Origin: Mesostigma viride
Lineage: Eukaryota > Streptophyta > Mesostigmatophyceae > Mesostigmatales > Mesostigmataceae
Length of the DNA stretch: 47,499 nt
Assembly: GCA_009746045.1 (NCBI GenBank)
Contig: RPFO01000668.1
Coordinates: 1-47,499, forward strand
Reading direction: 5' to 3'
The notes under the pieces are model-generated. The model searched no databases. It was given only the letters and a program-made list of their open reading frames with translations, and was not told the origin of the DNA. Below, piece by piece: positions 36,876-46,689 of the stretch (the stretch's first letter is position 1; each line of letters opens with the position of its first letter). A program made the position numbers and the translations under genes.

Positions 36876-37742
36876 ATGTCCGGTTCGACGGAAGATTCGT
36901 CCGATTCGTCTAGTCACCTCCTGATGGAGGATTGGCAACGACTTCAACAACACCAAGCGGTTGCCACTGTCATTCAGAGTGTTGCTCGCTCAATAGGGGC
37001 GCCGCGCAAGTGTGATGTGTCCACTTGCAAGAAAACCGCTCTCGGATTTGACTTGTATTGCCGAAAGCACGAAGAACATTCTCGTCACATCGAAAATGCC
37101 CTCAGTCGCGGACTTGGAATGGCGGGCGCCCTCGGACCTGGATTGGCGGGGGGGGCCCTGCGACTTCGCCTGGACATGACTGTCGGAGAGGTCGTGGGTG
37201 TAAATTTTGATTTCACCAGGGGAGACGAGTACTTCCTTGAAGATTGGATAGTCAAAGACTCCGCGACAGGTGCGGACTTGGCAAAGGGAGGCTACGTTGC
37301 CGGCGCCCAAGAAAATGGTTGGAGTAGCTTGAGATGCTTTTTGATGACGACACCTTTTGCCGACTCGCGTGACACGGATGTAAGCGAACTTTATCGGCGT
37401 ATGTGTTTTGCACTCGCCGACATTCCGCTGATAACTCAACGAGAGTTCGATTTTCGCGTGGAAACAAAAGCCAAAGCGATTGTATCCGGCGTGAAGGCGA
37501 TTGTGGAGGAGGAGCAGGATTCTCTGTGTGCAGAGTATTTGGAGAGAGTGGCCCCGATGAAGACGAGGAGGTCCGAAATCTATCCTGACACCGGCAACAA
37601 GGAGGCAAAGTTGGTGGCCGCCAAAGAAGAGATGTTCGCTCGTGTCGATGAAATGGCGGCGAAAGAGGTTCCGAGAGTTCGCTCGATCGGTTGTTGCAAA
37701 ACCTGCAGAGAGTGGAACGAGTCGCGGGACAGTCTATATTGA
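36876..37742 (+). CDS. C-x4-C-x10-C-x2-H protein A, unknown function
   Basis: This encodes 288 residues. A Ser/Asp-rich start is followed by a predicted zinc motif with Cys46, Cys51, Cys62 and His65 (KCDVSTCKK...LYCRKH). A Gly/Ala-rich stretch (GMAGALGPGLAGG) comes next, then a mixed alpha/beta-looking region. A charged region follows (GVKAIVEEEQDS), and a CCKTC cluster lies near the C-terminus. The motif resembles the short C..C..C..H finger seen repeated in many algal and oomycete proteins. I infer metal binding, not a specific function. The next gene (38023) has the same spacing of Cys and His near its N-terminus, so the two are probably paralogues. There are no introns. The ATG follows TCGCAG directly. 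Confidence 0.7.
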   Translation: MSGSTEDSSDSSSHLLMEDWQRLQQHQAVATVIQSVARSIGAPRKCDVSTCKKTALGFDLYCRKHEEHSRHIENALSRGLGMAGALGPGLAGGALRLRLDMTVGEVVGVNFDFTRGDEYFLEDWIVKDSATGADLAKGGYVAGAQENGWSSLRCFLMTTPFADSRDTDVSELYRRMCFALADIPLITQREFDFRVETKAKAIVSGVKAIVEEEQDSLCAEYLERVAPMKTRRSEIYPDTGNKEAKLVAAKEEMFARVDEMAAKEVPRVRSIGCCKTCREWNESRDSLY

Positions 37743-38022
37743 TATGAGTTGCGCCCGCCGGCGTTTCTCTGGTCTTGAATGCCCCCCCTCTACATACACA
37801 TTATATTGTCTGGACATTCGTATGTAGTGACAATCGTAGTCGATGTGATTGCCATTCGTTTGTACGTAGAAAGTGGTTGTTGAGGAAGTTGCGCCCCAGG
37901 GCGTTTCTTTGTTGCATTTTCTTCAAATTTTAGCTCGCATAAATAGATGAAGATGACTTAATAAATGCCAGTTTTTTTTAATAATATAAACTACTCGCGG
38001 CCGGTATGTTCTGGTTTCGCAG
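37743..38022 (+). other. Spacer with two palindromes and AATAAA
   Basis: This holds palindrome copies at 37747-37768 (five bases after the stop codon) and 37887-37908. AATAAA follows near 37962, and the GGCCGGTATGTT...CAG motif ends at 38022. There is no gene. Confidence 0.8.
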
Positions 38023-38757
38023 ATGTCCAGTCTGACGGTCGACATAAGGGGACGTCCATATCAGGACGCTGTTTTCCGGATTTTTGAGAAGGATCCCGAA
38101 AAGAAGTGCCGGGATAGGAAATGTAAAAAGCTGTCAATTACCGACATGGGTCTGTGTGGGGAACACATCGTAGCTTTTGGAAAGGACATGATTTCCCGTC
38201 ATTTGCAACAATACGTTGACAACAATTGTGTGGGAGGGGCGCAGATGGACGTCCTTCTTGAGGATGGAGTGGACGGAGCCAAAAGGGCTGTAATTCGGCT
38301 GTCGGAAATGGATGATGACAAAGAGGACGTGAACATTCGCCTTAAGAGGCACGACGATAACACGGCCGATTGTGTGTTTGGGTCTCGAGGAGTGGCGGAT
38401 GAGAGGCAGGTCTTCCATGATGCCGCGGAGAAGGTGGTGGAATGGATGATGGGTTGGTCAAATCTTGACGTTCGCATATTCAACCGTCTGACGTCTGATT
38501 TCCTTCTCCGGGGAAGTTTCAAGATGGTTGACCGTGCAAGGCAGTCCAGGAACCAGGTATCCGTTTCCATGGCCAGTCCGATCGCACGCATGATTGAGGG
38601 GGGCCCTCTTCCGCGCAACCTTGCCTCGAGATTTCGAAAATACCGTGAAGGGCTCGACCGAAAATCAGCAGCGATTTCCCATTCGCGAACCACTTATGGG
38701 TCGACGGAGGTGGTAACGGAATTTTTTTGCATTTCCTTGCCAATTGATTCTTTATGA
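38023..38757 (+). CDS. C-x4-C-x10-C-x2-H protein B, unknown function
   Basis: This encodes 244 residues with a zinc motif at Cys29, Cys34, Cys45 and His48 (KCRDRKCKK...GLCGEH), the same spacing and CKK as in the preceding gene. The rest (acidic ExDDDKEDVN, then HDAAEKVVEWMMGWSN, then a basic C-terminal third) shows no family I know and only weak similarity to the paralogue outside the motif. There are no introns. ATG follows TCGCAG directly, and the upstream GGCCGGTATGTT is shared with the preceding gene. Two palindrome copies (38797-38818 and 38910-38931, both with a CGCATCTT-type end) lie downstream. Confidence 0.7.
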   Translation: MSSLTVDIRGRPYQDAVFRIFEKDPEKKCRDRKCKKLSITDMGLCGEHIVAFGKDMISRHLQQYVDNNCVGGAQMDVLLEDGVDGAKRAVIRLSEMDDDKEDVNIRLKRHDDNTADCVFGSRGVADERQVFHDAAEKVVEWMMGWSNLDVRIFNRLTSDFLLRGSFKMVDRARQSRNQVSVSMASPIARMIEGGPLPRNLASRFRKYREGLDRKSAAISHSRTTYGSTEVVTEFFCISLPIDSL

Positions 38758-38979
38758 GGGACATAGAGTTGTTTGTATAGAGAGTGAATTGACGAAAGTT
38801 GCGACGGCGGTCGCATCTTTTAGTGCGTCGTTCTCTTGTTATGAATCTCTGTTCATTCTGAATTATAACGTTGTTTGTACCTTGACATAATGATGCATTT
38901 TTTGTATTGAGTTGCGACGTGGGGCGCATCTTCCTGCTGACTCGTATGTTTTTTCCAATTTTTTTGTTTTGTGTTGCAG
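38758..38979 (+). other. Spacer with two variant palindromes and an acceptor-like end
   Basis: Copies at 38797-38818 and 38910-38931 end in GCATCTT instead of GTTTCT. GTATGTT (38944) and a long T-rich tract lead to TTGCAG|ATGG at 38979/38980. Confidence 0.75.
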
Positions 38980-41900
38980 ATGGAAAAGGGCGGCCCTACA
39001 TCGCAGGTGGTCGGCGACTCTCCCCCTAGGGGGGAAGGGTCAGAAGGGCAACCAGTTCAGGCCCAAGGCGCCTCCCCACAACAGCCTCCTCACAAGCGTG
39101 CAAGGGAGGGCACGCCGCCCCCAATGGTGGAATCTGGTGTCAGCTTTGCCGCGGTCACTGGGAAGGATGAGTACCACGGTGGTCTTGAGATGGTGGACGA
39201 TCCGGTTAAGCGGATTCAGATTGAGCGGTTTGAGCGACTCGCGAATGGCACTCGTGAACAGCAATTCGCGCTGTACCAAGACATCCTTAATGACAAACCT
39301 GAAGTCGCCAAGGTGCCTTATACCTCCAAGCGCACATTCATGCCTCGTTTCGAAACCCTGCTCCAGCAGGAGCTAAGGTTGCGTCGGTTGGCTCAGAATG
39401 CGCCAGAGACAGTAGCCGCCGCGCCCTCCCATGCCGCGCCTGCCGCAGTAGCCCAAAAGAGGGGGGAGAGTGTGCACGAGTCGGCCGCAGTGCCCTCAAC
39501 CGCAAGGGATCCCCCCGCGACTTCCAAGCCGGTCGCGACGGGCGATATGCCCCCGCCGCGGCAGAGGGGAAGGGGGAAGGGGGTCGATGGAGGGGAAGTC
39601 CTCGATGTTTTCGATATGACGCTGGGCAATTTGGAAGGTGGCGGGCCGATCTTCGTAAGTCTCCGCCCATTAAATTGATGTCGTGAAATACAATACGCAT
39701 TTTTTTGCAATATTCGCCAGACATGTCATTTCCGACAACTAAGCGGATTTTTACTTTCCGTTGAAATGTTCGCAGGGCCGGCAAGAGGATGTTGGTGCAA
39801 GAGAAGCCCGCTCAATGGCGGGAAGCACCCAGGTACATGAGTGCGTCAGATTCCTCTCCGGTTTACTTGTATTGAAAAGGTTTGCGTGCGTATATCCTTG
39901 TTTATTTTTGTAGTAATTTTTTTCTTGTGAATGGACAATCGCGTTTGCTATTTTTACAGGGAAGTCCGTTCGAGCAGCAAGAGGGCGGTGACAGGAGGGG
40001 AAGTGGATCTTACGGTGGTTCCACTGCAGAGGGGGGAAGGGTAAGTTACCGTTGACTTAGTAATGAAAGTTTAGGTTCGTCCTCAATGACAGAGTTACGA
40101 CGGCCGGCGTTTCTTTACACTTTTCTTACATTAAAAATCTTCCGTTGATAATGTTCTTGCAGGAAGCCGGTCGTCAGGGTGGGGCAAATCTCCAGGGAGA
40201 GGGGGCTATCGCTGTCGGTGAGCCTGTGTCAGAGGGCGCGGGTAAGCGACGGCGATACTGCGAAAATGACACGCTTTAAGGAGCAAGCGGATGCTTATCA
40301 ACTGAAGAAGTTGGCAAAGTGGGTTGTGGCCGAGGTGAGAACGGAAAAGCCCCACCTGAGGTACGGAACCAGATGATGATTCTCCATCAAGTCGCTGAGT
40401 TGATCGTGAAGAATGCGTGCGGCCCGATGGCGCCACACAGCCTGAGGAATCCCGAGCGCCAAGGCCTTGATAAAGTGGATGCAGGAGAACCTGTTCGAGG
40501 GCAAAGGGAAGGAGAGGAAGTGTAAACTGTTGACGGTGACGGAGAAGGACGCCAAGACTCTGATCAAGATGTTGAAGGAACACGATGCCCGCCAGGACAA
40601 GTCTCCGAAGATCGCGAAGGGGTCGAAGAAAGCGGCTGAAGCACAGCGGTTGAGGGGAATGAGGTAAGTCTACCTCTGTTGTGAGGGGGCTTTGTTCTTG
40701 AGGTCCACGTTTCATGTAGGTTGCGACGGCCGGCGTTTCTTAAGTGTGACACTTACTTCCTTTTGACTAACACTTACTTCCTTTCCTGATTTCGCATCGT
40801 TGAGGGAAATGAGCCAAGTGTACCTCTGTTGTGAGGGGGGCTCTGATCTTGAGGTTTAGGTTTCATCTAGGTTGCGACGGCCGGCGTTTCTCAAGTGTGA
40901 CATTTACTTTATTCCTTTCGGTTATGCTTTCCTGATTTTTTCATATCATTGTTAAGGGGAACGAGGTAAGTATACCTCTGTTGTGAGGGGGGCTTTGATG
41001 TTGAGGTTCAGGTTTCATGTAGGTTGCGACGGCCGGCGTTTCTCAATCGACATTTACTTTATTCCTTTTGGTTATGCTTTCCTGATTTTTTCGCATCACT
41101 GCAGTACGTGCAGGCCGAGAGGGCGACCCACGCGGCCATCCTGTACTCAATCAGCCTCGACCAGCACGCGCGCCGCGAGAACATGAAAATAGATAGTACG
41201 TGGACTGCTGCCGTCGACGAACACCAGAAGGGACTCTCCGAAGCACTTGCGACCTACAAGGGGAAGGCGCTGAAGGGAAAGGGGAAAGGAAAGGACTTGG
41301 AGGTTGCGGATGCTCCCGTGTCTCTGCTTGAGAAATGGGAGAAGTCCCCGGTGTCGCAGGATGATGATGACATCCTGGATGTGAACGATGAGATCGCGAA
41401 GGGCAAACGGTTACGGAAGCAGCTTGCCGTTCAGCCTCGGGACCTCGATGAGATGTCCAAAGCCTTGGTGCATCGAAATCGGGTGTGGACAAGGAACCTG
41501 TTCGTGGGGCCTCAGAAGCTCCTCGCACGAGACTTGCATCTGTCTAGAGCCGAGCAGAACGCCACCATTTTTGCAAACTCGGAGTCCGACTACGGCCACG
41601 ACAAGCTGGTGATTCCTGTGTGGCGGTACTCGTTCCAGTTTTTGGCTGACCGGTGCCCCAACACTTTTCATGACTGGATGAAAAAGGAAGGCACCCAGCG
41701 TCAGCTCGCGCAACTCTTCGGGGAGATGGGGGGGCACGGACAATGAAGGCTGGCTACGCTCGCGCAATGACTGACGAAGAAATTGATATCTACCTGCGAA
41801 CGAGCTCGGCCAAGGGAATGGCCGAAGCTGCTTCCACCGCGGTTCTGACAGGACGGCCGATTTGCTGGACGATCTTAAGCCCGTGGACGTGAGAAAGGCC

Positions 41901-44900
41901 GCGCTTTTGGACAGTTTGTGCAAGTCCGCCTGGGAGATGGCTCCATTCGAGAAGAAGCCACCGTTGCCGCCAGCCATTTGCGGCTTTCTCGTGCTGGACG
42001 GGAACCACTTTACCACACTCATCAAATCGGTGAAATTCGAACTGGTCACCGACAATATGACGGTGGACCAAAGATCTGTGTGGTACCAGGCAATGCTGAA
42101 TGGTTTCATGAAGGCGGAAAAGCTCAGGGTCGTTGCGCGGGGAGGGAAGGAGCAGGAGGTCACGAAGACCGTGGCCGCGGCGAAGCTGGAGGAGTGGGCA
42201 ACTGATTGGACGAATTTCGGGGGGTGGACGTGCAGATGCTCAAGGGTGAGACCATCCTGCCGACCTGGTGGCAGATCCGTGAACAGAAGGTAAGCCAGGT
42301 TGCGACCGCCGGCGTTTCTATAAGTGGTTTTCTTGTGTTAATTTCAGTATGCCATTAGTTCGGTCAAGATGCGACCGCCGGCGTTTCTGTCAGTCGTATT
42401 CTTGTTCTCAGTTGAGTTGTGCTTATTTGGGAGGACTGTCGATGTGTCTCTGCGCGTTGTTGCCCTACGGGGATGCAGGTTACCGAACAAGTCGGCAAGA
42501 TGATCGAAGTTGTCAGGCAGCTCGGGAACGCCATGAACGCCGAGGACACAGCCCAAGCCAAGGCAACGTGGGGCTCAGCGCTTGGGGATGTGCACCGGGC
42601 CTACCAGGCATATGGACCCGTCAAGAGAGGGAAGGGCGTGTCTCTCCCAACTCCTCTGTACGGCAAGATCTGGGCGATTGTGAAGCCCTTTTGGCAGAAA
42701 GGAGAGCAAGCCAAGGCCGAAGGGGACGGCGCAGGCGACAAGGCAGGAGGGGCTGAAGAGACGGACAAGTGGGGGCCGGACCAGAAGAACTTCATGCAGC
42801 GCTGGCTGTTCTGGTGTGAGGACCCTTTGAAGCCCGCTGTCGACGGCAAGCCGGCGATCGCACAGGATATCGCGGCTCGGCAAGACTTCCTTGACACGCG
42901 CCCTAAAGACAAGGCGCACGAACTGTCCATTTTCACCGCGCATCGGGAACTTGCGAGTTTCCAGTACTTCGACAGCCTGATCCAAGCGCCGATCATGTCC
43001 TGTGAGGCCCCTCCCAGCAACCTGATAAAAATAATGGAAGTCGCCAAGAATTTGATAGAGGCGGCAAAGCAATTCGCCCACATCAAGTTCCTGGAGAACC
43101 CCGAGCTGATGGCCGCTTGCAAACAACTAAACGGGACTTTCGACCCCGTATTGGTGAGGGAGCACGTGTTTGGCGTGAAGCTGAAGGGCACCTTCGCCAC
43201 GGACCTCGACAAGTTCATCGCCGACTGCCGCCTGACCAGAGACTTTTGGCGGGTGGTCGTCACGGCCATGAGGGCGATCATTCTCACGCTGAGGGACCTT
43301 CCGCCGGCTAAAAGGAAAGTGGTCGACCAGAAGGACTGGAAGTTCCCGAGAGGGCTGCTCGCTTCCCACCCCCGTCATTTGTATGACGATTTGGGGGTGA
43401 AGACCAAACATCTGCTGGGTGTGCCACAGGAGGCGGCGGCGGAGGTCGAGAAGGAGGTCGAGGAGGCGGCGGAGGAGGGGACTACCAAGGCCAAGAAGGG
43501 GTGGAAGGAAAGGTTGGAAGCCTACAGCGATTGGAAGGGGGTGAGGATGGGATCCGACTGGATCGCATACAGGACAATGACATGGAAGGAAAACGAAAAA
43601 AGAAAGGATCTGGTGGTGACGAAGGTGGTGGACGAGTTGTGCGCGGGGAATTACAAAATTCCTCGGTCGCTGGAGGACCAGGCGTTTGCTGTGCTGGACC
43701 TGGCAGCTGACAGCAACGAGAAGTGGAGGAACCTGCGCAAGTGGGACGCAGACTGCATTCCGGAGGAGAGCAACATTCCCAAACCCTCCTCGCATTTGAG
43801 CCCGGTCGTGTGGGATGTGGTTGACAAGATGACCAACGCCCTTTTTAGGGGACCCTGCAGAGTTCTGCTGGTGTTCGGGGAGCCCGCCCATATCCGCCGG
43901 TGGAAGCGCCTGGTCCGCCTTATCAAATATTGGCTTGTTGAAGATGGGTGGGAAGGCCTCAAATACTTTTCCGACGACGATTCTTCGTCTGATGAGGATG
44001 ATGATTCGGAGAAGGGGGAAGAGGGGGAGGCGGATGAGGATGAGAAGGAGGAGGATGAGGAGGAGGAGGATGAGGAGGAGGAGGAGGACGAGGAGGACGA
44101 GGAGGACGAGGAGGACGAGGAGGACGAGGAGGAGGATATTGCTGAGGGGCACCCGCCCGGGATGGGTGAGGGGCAGGCGGAGGGGGAGAAAGGGGATGGG
44201 GATGGGGAGATGGGAGGAGGGGGAGGGGGAGAGGGACGGGGGAGGAGATGGAAGGGGAGGGAAAAAGCGCAGTCGGGGTGATGGAGGCTTGCGTGATGAG
44301 ACAATGGGGGGGGATGAAGACAACAGGGGGGAGGTAAGCGCCAGCGTGCTGGTGAAGGAGACTCGAGGCCTGTCGTTGGAAACGCCGGCGGGCGTATCTG
44401 TGACGAGGAGGGGGATCGCCAGCGGGAGGGAGGCTCGAGGCCTGTTACTGGAAACGCCGGCGGGCGTATCTGTGATGAGGAGGGGGATCGCCAGCAGGAA
44501 GGAGGCTCGCGGCCTGTTACTGGAAACGCCGGCGGGCGTATCTGTGATGAGGAGGGGGATCGCCAGCAGGAAGGAGGCTCGCAGCGTGTTACTGGAAACG
44601 CCGGCGGGCGTATCTGTGATGAGGAGGGGGATCGCCAGCAGGAAGCAGGCTCGCGGCCTGTTACTGGTAGCGCCGGCGGGCGTTCCCGATTTACGGGAGG
44701 CGGTCGTGTCCAACAGGTGGGAATGAGGCCTCGTCAGGATTCATGGGGACCCCCGGTTGAGGGGACCCCCGCCCTCGCCTCGGTTTCTTTGGGTCTGGGT
44801 GACGATCCCGTACCGTCGTCAGGAAGGACGGTTGTGATGACTTTGCCCCCCGCTCGACGGGGATGGAGCAATGCCCGAACACGATACTGCTGAATGAGGA

Positions 44901-45992
44901 TGACGATCCGGAGCCGTCGGCTGACACGGATTTTGTTGCGAGCACCCCACTGCAGAAGAGGGTATTGGAGGCTCGTAACGTGGAGGGTCCGCCGAAAGTC
45001 TCAGGTGGAGGGCCGGCGTTTGCCGGATTGATGCGCCCGACTGAGGTGGTCGATGTTGAGGCGCCGCCAGGGACATCGACCGCACCGTTAACATTTACGG
45101 ATATCTTCGATCGACCAAGGATGCCCTTCCACGCTCCAACGGTACATTCGGCCGGTAAATTTCATTTTCAATAAACGAGTTTAATAAGTACCTTAATATA
45201 TATTTCTACATAAGTTTTTTTGCATCAGTCCATGGCTTCATTGATTTCTCACACGACCCTTCCGTATTCATGTTAATTGGCATGTGCTTACGTGCAGGGA
45301 AAGGCGAAGAAGAAACTCCAGTTCGGTTTCCCCGTGGATCCGCGTCTGGGACTGTGTCCAGAGAGGCCGGCCGTGTTGTTGGCCAGGCCGCGGTCGGCGA
45401 ACCAGTTGCACAACCGGGGGCGGGAGGGGACGAGCTCCCACCCAACGCACCAACTCACGCACCAGCCTTACCGTGCGGTCAGCCAGAAAAAACGTACGAA
45501 GAGTTGATGGCAGAGGCGGCGGCTGCGCAGGGGCAGAAGGCAAAACGTCGGGGAGGGGGCAGGCGAGGGGCGGGGCAGGAGACGGAGGGTGCCGACGAAC
45601 CTGCACAGCCGCAGAAGGGTGGTGGTCAGGGCAGAGATGCGACGGCCGAAAACCGAATCAGGGACGTTCGGCCGGACGTCCGGATGCGCTTTATGGATGG
45701 CGCGAAACTGAGTCGCGGAGGTTGGAGTTCGAAATGGGTAGACGACGTGTGCATAAACTGGGAGCACAAGTACCCCAAGAAGGAAGATTTTCCGCTCTTT
45801 GGCACCCTCCTGGGCAAAGAGAGGGAGAAGGTGGTGTTCAGATGGTTTGATGAAGGGCACGACCTCGGTTGGAGTAATGAGTGCGAGCAAAAGTTTCGTT
45901 TCCCTCTGAAGTTCGCTAGAGAACATGTTACTCTCCTGAAGGAAGGCGCCAGCTGGGACAACATTCCTTCATATCGACCTGGCAAGCGATGA
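38980..45992 (+). CDS. Large multi-exon gene, unknown function, acidic region
   Basis: Inferred exons are 38980-39654, 39776-39832, 39960-40040, 40163-40663, 41105-42289, 42479-44333, 44717-45154 and 45298-45992, about 1,830 codons. All introns are GT-AG, and most joins keep the frame (for example QIREQK|VTEQVG, GE|VGMRPR, HSAG|KGEEE). The N-terminus is Pro/Gly-rich with KRAR. The middle is helical-looking with Lys/Gly linkers. The large sixth exon contains a Trp-rich globular-looking region, then a run of more than 60 mostly Asp/Glu residues, then a Gly/Arg tail. The last exon ends SWDNIPSYRPGKR. I recognise no domain. Single-base frame breaks occur near 40278, 40360, 40470, 41730, 41855, 42220, 44230 and 44860, mostly in homopolymers. 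They may be sequence errors, or the gene may be decaying. Alternatively it could be several genes. Confidence 0.5.
40041..40162 (+). other. Intron 3 with a single palindrome
   Basis: GTAAGT...TTGCAG, 122 bp, with a palindrome at 40093-40114 (AGTTACG-ACGGCCGG-CGTTTCT). Introns 1 (39655-39775) and 2 (39833-39959) are of similar length and lack it. Confidence 0.75.
40664..41104 (+). repeat. Intron 4: threefold tandem duplication including the donor
   Basis: Three units of about 150 bp begin at GAGGTAAGT (40664), GAGCCAAGT (40814) and GAGGTAAGT (40966). Each continues with TACCTCTGTTGTGAGG and one palindrome (40719, 40870 and 41022). The middle donor is mutated (GT to CC) and the third is intact. 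Only the last unit is followed by the acceptor CACTGCAG (41104). Confidence 0.85.
42290..42478 (+). other. Intron 5 with two palindromes
   Basis: GTAAGC...GATGCAG joins QIREQK to VTEQVG in phase 0. Palindromes at 42299-42319 and 42368-42388 share the core GCGACCGCCGGCGT. Confidence 0.8.
44334..44716 (+). repeat. Intron 6 filled with five 72-bp repeats
   Basis: Palindromes start at 44379, 44451, 44523, 44595 and 44667, exactly 72 bp apart; the last is degenerate. The repeats are open in one frame (LLLETPAGVSVMRRGIAS...), so they could instead be coding. I favour an intron because GAG|GTAAGC (44334) and CAACAG|GTG (44717) join open frames on both sides. By best match, these palindromes are reversed relative to those in the other introns. 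Confidence 0.6.
45155..45297 (+). other. Intron 7, no palindrome
   Basis: GCCG|GTAAAT...CGTGCAG|GGAAAG joins HSAG to KGEEE with phase 1 on both sides. Confidence 0.75.
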
Positions 45993-46249
45993 TGGGCGAG
46001 GACTTTGCACGAAATCGCGTTTTGCACGTAATTGCCCACCGCAACGTGGAGAAATGCAGATGTACATAGTAGTTGGATCAGTTACCGTGACTTTGGGCAG
46101 TTTAGTAGTTGGGGTGACGTGTCCAATGTATATATGGTGGGGCGCGTCCAAGGGGGTCCACGCTGATTGAGCACTTGCATGTGTTCTTTCAACATATTCG
46201 GACATGTATGAAATGAATAAATTGTTTGGACGATTGCAAATTGATTGAT

Positions 46250-46470
46250 TGAAGAATGAGATACCATTAATAATTGAAAAATGTAAAACCTCATTGTACT
46301 TCAAACTTTCACATGCATGCCCCAAATTGTGCATTTGTGCAGGTTTTAATTATGAGAAGTAGCATTTCTCTACAAATATTGAGAAATTTAGGGGCACTTG
46401 GGGTTGTTGGCCATGTTCATTCATGATAAAATGGACTTTTTATGCTGTAAAATCATATTCCACTAGTCCA
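46250..46470 (+). repeat. Diverged copy of the foldback inner-arm segment
   Basis: Matches include GAGATACCATT, CTTTCACATGCATGCCC, TTTAGGGGCACTT, GTTCATTCATGAT and CATATTCCACT. These occur in the same order as in 27680-27890 (and, inverted, 9360-9580). No satellite or minisatellite flanks this copy. Confidence 0.75.
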
Positions 46471-46489
46471 AAACGCTGCTTTCATGACG

Positions 46490-46542
46490 TCAAAAGTACC
46501 AGCAATGGCCCTAGGTTGGAGCAGTAGATGTTGGGGACGCCC
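46490..46542 (+). repeat. Match to the loop of the transposase palindrome
   Basis: TCAAAAGTACC and GGAGCAGTAGATGTTGGGGA are shared with the reverse complement of 1529-1570, with a short insertion between them. It identifies a dispersed sequence of about 45 bp. Confidence 0.75.
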
Positions 46543-46689
46543 CATGCATGGGTGGGCAGGGTGGCCAAGCGCCAACAGAATCAGAATTTTAGAATTGGTA
46601 CTAGTTTGTACTCGCACACTGTCCTCAGGACTGACAGTGGTGCGAGCTCGCGCCATGCATGGTTTGGTCCATTTTCCCTCACGCAAACT

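Larger units (their letters stand above)
45993..46689. other. Spacer after the large gene; repeat fragments, no gene
   Basis: No gene is supported. It contains the two repeat fragments listed separately (46250-46470 and 46490-46542). Confidence 0.55.

Noticed and set aside
36387-38929. Open frames antisense to the gene cluster (for example 35894-36391, 38199-38693)
   Set aside because: They are shadows of the plus-strand genes, without motifs, and would require overlapping transcription.
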